DNA of 64,000 bases from an uncultured Collinsella sp. (GTDB taxonomy: Bacteria; Actinomycetota; Coriobacteriia; Coriobacteriales; Coriobacteriaceae), in contig UQZH01000002.1 in NCBI GenBank assembly GCA_900545445.1, positions 1 through 64,000 of the forward strand, written 5' to 3'. The stretch's first letter is position 1. Every line of letters starts with the position of its first letter. Shown here one piece after another: positions 61,879-64,000 of the stretch. A model generated the notes under the pieces. The model saw only the letters and a list, made by a program, of their open reading frames with translations. It made no database searches and was not told the DNA's origin. The position numbers and the translations under genes are program-made.

Positions 61879-62961
61879 TTACCAGATGCTCGGCCAGAGA
61901 CCAAGCGGGCCAGCGCCCAGGATGCCGAGGACGAAGAGCAGCAGAATGCCCTTGGTCGGGGTCCAGCTGTGCTTAGCGAACATGTAGTAAAGCAGCAGCG
62001 TAAGCATAAGCGGGACGAGCTTCGGGACGATGGTGTTGAGGGTGTCGGCAACAGAGAAGTTGACCGGATCCTCGGTAACGGTAGCGTAGGTCACGGACTC
62101 CATGCCGTTGCCCAGATCGGCGACGCCGCACTTGACCTCGTTGCCGTCTGCATCGGTGGCGGTGAGGGCGTTGCCGTCCTCATCGGTCATGGCGATGGTA
62201 CCGGCCTCAGCGGTCTCGGTATCGATGCCCTCCATACCGGTGAAGTTCTCGGCCTCCTTCTCGGAGACGATCACGGTAGTAGGGGCAAGGCCACGGGTGG
62301 TGCCGTTGGGGATCTGGAGGTTAATCTGGGTGCCACCCATGGTGACGACCAGGCAACCGACGACGAAGACGCCCATGATGGAAGCGGCACGCGTGAAGGC
62401 CTGCATGTTGGCGGTCAGAGCGTCAATAGCGCTGGTGCCAAGCTTGTAGGACCAGTTCATGAGCCAGAAGCGCAGAGCGAACTGGACGGCGTTGAAGATC
62501 ACCAGGAAGATGATCGGCGCAGCGGCGTTGCCGTTGATGGCCATGTTGGAGGTGATGCCGGCCGTGATAGGCACAAGCGTCAGCCAGAACAGGGCGTCAC
62601 CGATACCACCGAGCGGGCCCATTGCGGCGACGCGGACGGCGCGGATCGTGGGGATGTCAACCTTGTTCTGCTCGAGCGAAAGCACGATGCCCATAACAAA
62701 GGTGACGAGGAACGGGTGGGTGTTGAAGAACTCCAGGTTGTGGCTCATGGAAGCCGCGAGGTCGTTCTTGTTGGTGTGGATCTTCTCCAGACCGGGGATG
62801 ATGGAGTAAAGCCAGCCAGCGGCCTGCATGCGCTCGTAGTTGAACGATGCCTGCAGGAAGCAGGAGCGCCAAGCCATCTTGTTGAGGGTCTTCTGGTCGA
62901 GCTGCGGAGCAGGAGTGAGATCCTCGTAGTGCTCCGGGATCACATACTCATTAGATGCCAT
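61879..62961 (-). CDS. PTS mannose-family EIID
   Basis: 360 residues from ATG at 62961 (GGAGGTG upstream). EIID signatures: NKMAWRSCFLQASFNYERMQ, AAGWLYSIIPGLEKIH, AAMGPLGGIGDALFWLTL and the C-terminal membrane helices. An insert of about 90 residues (roughly 230-320, acidic, with ATDADGNEVKCGVADLG) lies outside the membrane before the last two helices. It overlaps the EIIC end by 11 bases. Uptake of an N-acetylated or free amino sugar is likely from the agaS-nagA context. Confidence 0.92.
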   Translation of the reverse strand: MASNEYVIPEHYEDLTPAPQLDQKTLNKMAWRSCFLQASFNYERMQAAGWLYSIIPGLEKIHTNKNDLAASMSHNLEFFNTHPFLVTFVMGIVLSLEQNKVDIPTIRAVRVAAMGPLGGIGDALFWLTLVPITAGITSNMAINGNAAAPIIFLVIFNAVQFALRFWLMNWSYKLGTSAIDALTANMQAFTRAASIMGVFVVGCLVVTMGGTQINLQIPNGTTRGLAPTTVIVSEKEAENFTGMEGIDTETAEAGTIAMTDEDGNALTATDADGNEVKCGVADLGNGMESVTYATVTEDPVNFSVADTLNTIVPKLVPLMLTLLLYYMFAKHSWTPTKGILLLFVLGILGAGPLGLWPSIW

Positions 62962-63751
62962 CTTCGAAGTCACCTCCGTCAGAAACAGCTGCACCCTTCA
63001 GCTCGGTCTGCTGCTGGAAGTCCCAGAAAGCGATGCCGAAGCCGATGAGAGCGAGGATGAGCAGAGCAGGGGTTGCCAGCGAATCGTTGGCAACGGTGAT
63101 GAGCGCGAGGCCAAAGCCCATGAGGAAGAAGCCCCACATATCGCGGTTCATCATAACCTTGAGCAGGACGGCGAAGCCGACGAAGCGCATCATGCCGCCT
63201 GCAGCGGACAGACCGGTCTGCAGCCAAGTCGGGATGGCAGAAGCGATGGTCTGACCAATGGTAGCGCCAGCGATGAAGAACAGGGTGACGACGACAGCGA
63301 AGATCAGGCCGAGCAGAGCCATGGCGAAGTAGTTCAGGCGCTCGATGCCCTTGGTGTCCGCATTGTGAGCCATGTTATCGGCCGTGGACATAAGCGGGGA
63401 CATAAGCGTGAAGACCAGGGTAACGCCAAGCTGGCCAAGCAGAGCGAACGGAATGGCGAGGCCGACTGCCGCGTTGGGCTCGAGGCCCGTGGCGATAGCG
63501 AGAATGGCTGCCATGATGCCGCCGATGACGGCGTTAGGCGGCTGAGCGCCTCCGATCGGCATGTTGCCGATCGTCATGAGCTGATAGGTACCACCCACGA
63601 GAAGACCGGTGTTGAGGTCGCCAAGGATAAGACCGATGACGGCGCCGGTGACGATGGGCTGATAGAGAGACTCGAGGAAGTCAAACTGGTCGATTGCCGC
63701 GATGAACGTAACAACGAAGACCAGAGCGATCTGGATGATCGAGTATTCCAT
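62951..63751 (-). CDS. PTS mannose-family EIIC
   Basis: 266 residues, eight or so membrane helices. FLESLYQPIVTGAVIGLILG, GGTYQLMTIGNMPIGGAQPP and PNAAVGLAIPFALLGQLGV are typical of EIIC in this family (ManY/AgaW). ATG at 63751 has GGAGGAG. It precedes EIID with an 11-base overlap and follows the EIIB gene at the right edge by 90 bases. Confidence 0.93.
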   Translation of the reverse strand: MEYSIIQIALVFVVTFIAAIDQFDFLESLYQPIVTGAVIGLILGDLNTGLLVGGTYQLMTIGNMPIGGAQPPNAVIGGIMAAILAIATGLEPNAAVGLAIPFALLGQLGVTLVFTLMSPLMSTADNMAHNADTKGIERLNYFAMALLGLIFAVVVTLFFIAGATIGQTIASAIPTWLQTGLSAAGGMMRFVGFAVLLKVMMNRDMWGFFLMGFGLALITVANDSLATPALLILALIGFGIAFWDFQQQTELKGAAVSDGGDFEDGI

Positions 63752-63841
63752 CTTGCTCCTCCTTTCAAAATGTATGTACGCACTTTGGATATCACGTACA
63801 GAACGTCAGGGTTTCACTCCTGACAACGTGGATCACGAGGA

Positions 63842-64000
63842 TTACGAGAAGAGCTTGCTCGTGTCCTCAACAGGCGTGCTCGGAACGCGCCTGATCTCCA
63901 ACTCCACCCCCAATTCCTGCAGCTCTTTAAACGCAGCGACATCCTCGTCGTTAACTGCGACGGAGGTGGCGACTTGGCGCTTTCCTTCCGACATGTGCAT
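63842..64000 (-). CDS. PTS mannose-family EIIB, C-terminal part (continues beyond window)
   Basis: The last 52 codons of a sorbose/mannose-type EIIB: MSEGKRQVATSVAVNDEDVA, ELQELGVELEIRRVPST, end KLFS. Closely similar to the C-terminus of the orphan EIIB at 54107. The phospho-His region is outside the window, so its activity cannot be judged. Confidence 0.88.
   Translation of the reverse strand: MHMSEGKRQVATSVAVNDEDVAAFKELQELGVELEIRRVPSTPVEDTSKLFS

Overview
The window looks like a chromosome segment of a Collinsella-type gut bacterium (Coriobacteriia, Actinomycetota). This is inferred from GC-rich codon use, a strictly fermentative and sugar-phosphotransferase (PTS)-heavy gene set, a flavodiiron protein, pyruvate formate-lyase, and many LacI/DeoR regulators. 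No rRNA or taxonomic marker gene is present, so the genus is an inference.

Layout. 1-1.1 kb: IS110-type transposase running in from the left edge. 1.3-3.7 kb: pyruvate formate-lyase encoded as two separate proteins, a catalytic core and a small glycyl-radical protein. 4.3-8.9 kb: MarR regulator plus a heterodimeric ABC exporter. 9.5-10.5 kb: DAHP synthase. 10.5-15.9 kb: a luxR remnant, repeats and an operon of unknown purpose (membrane protein with two LuxR helix-turn-helix domains, permease-ATPase fusion, small secreted protein). 15.9-18.9 kb: FtsX-type ABC transporter. 19.2-20.2 kb: a NUDIX hydrolase fused to a Vsr endonuclease. 20.4-25.7 kb: AraC regulator, HAD phosphatase, class II aldolase, DeoR regulator, flavodiiron protein. 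25.9-30.0 kb: LacI regulator with galK and galT. 30.1-31.7 kb: an AAA/DUF4143 ATPase flanked by direct repeats. 31.9-34.9 kb: lacC, lacX, lacB, lacA (tagatose-6-phosphate pathway). 35.2-36.3 kb: unknown membrane protein. 36.5-51.6 kb: one lactose-type EIIA and three LacI-controlled units, each with an EIICB permease and a 6-phospho-beta-galactosidase-like GH1 enzyme. 51.8-53.8 kb: a LacR-like DeoR regulator and galM. 54.1-58.3 kb: orphan EIIB-like protein, tRNA-Thr, YhcH-type protein, a nagA remnant, a second lacC-lacX pair and a flavodoxin. 58.4-64 kb: nagA, agaS, GntR regulator and a mannose-family PTS (EIID, EIIC, partial EIIB).

How it fits together. Beta-galactosides enter through the three EIICB permeases and are hydrolysed by GH1 enzymes to galactose-6-phosphate. 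LacAB, LacC and a class II aldolase can take this to triose phosphates. Free galactose goes through GalM, GalK and GalT. Amino sugars probably enter by the mannose-family PTS, are deacetylated by NagA and converted by AgaS to tagatose-6-phosphate, joining the same pathway through the second LacC. Pyruvate is then split by pyruvate formate-lyase. This suggests a specialist for lactose, milk or mucin glycans.

Non-coding DNA is unusually rich in fold-back elements. They include a family of paired palindromes with an 80-81 bp period found at four convergent gene junctions, a 34-bp perfect inverted repeat, a GGGTAGCTAATTT-associated family, and two similar long hairpin elements downstream of the formate-lyase and aldolase genes. 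Each LacI-controlled unit has its own variant of a shared operator core.
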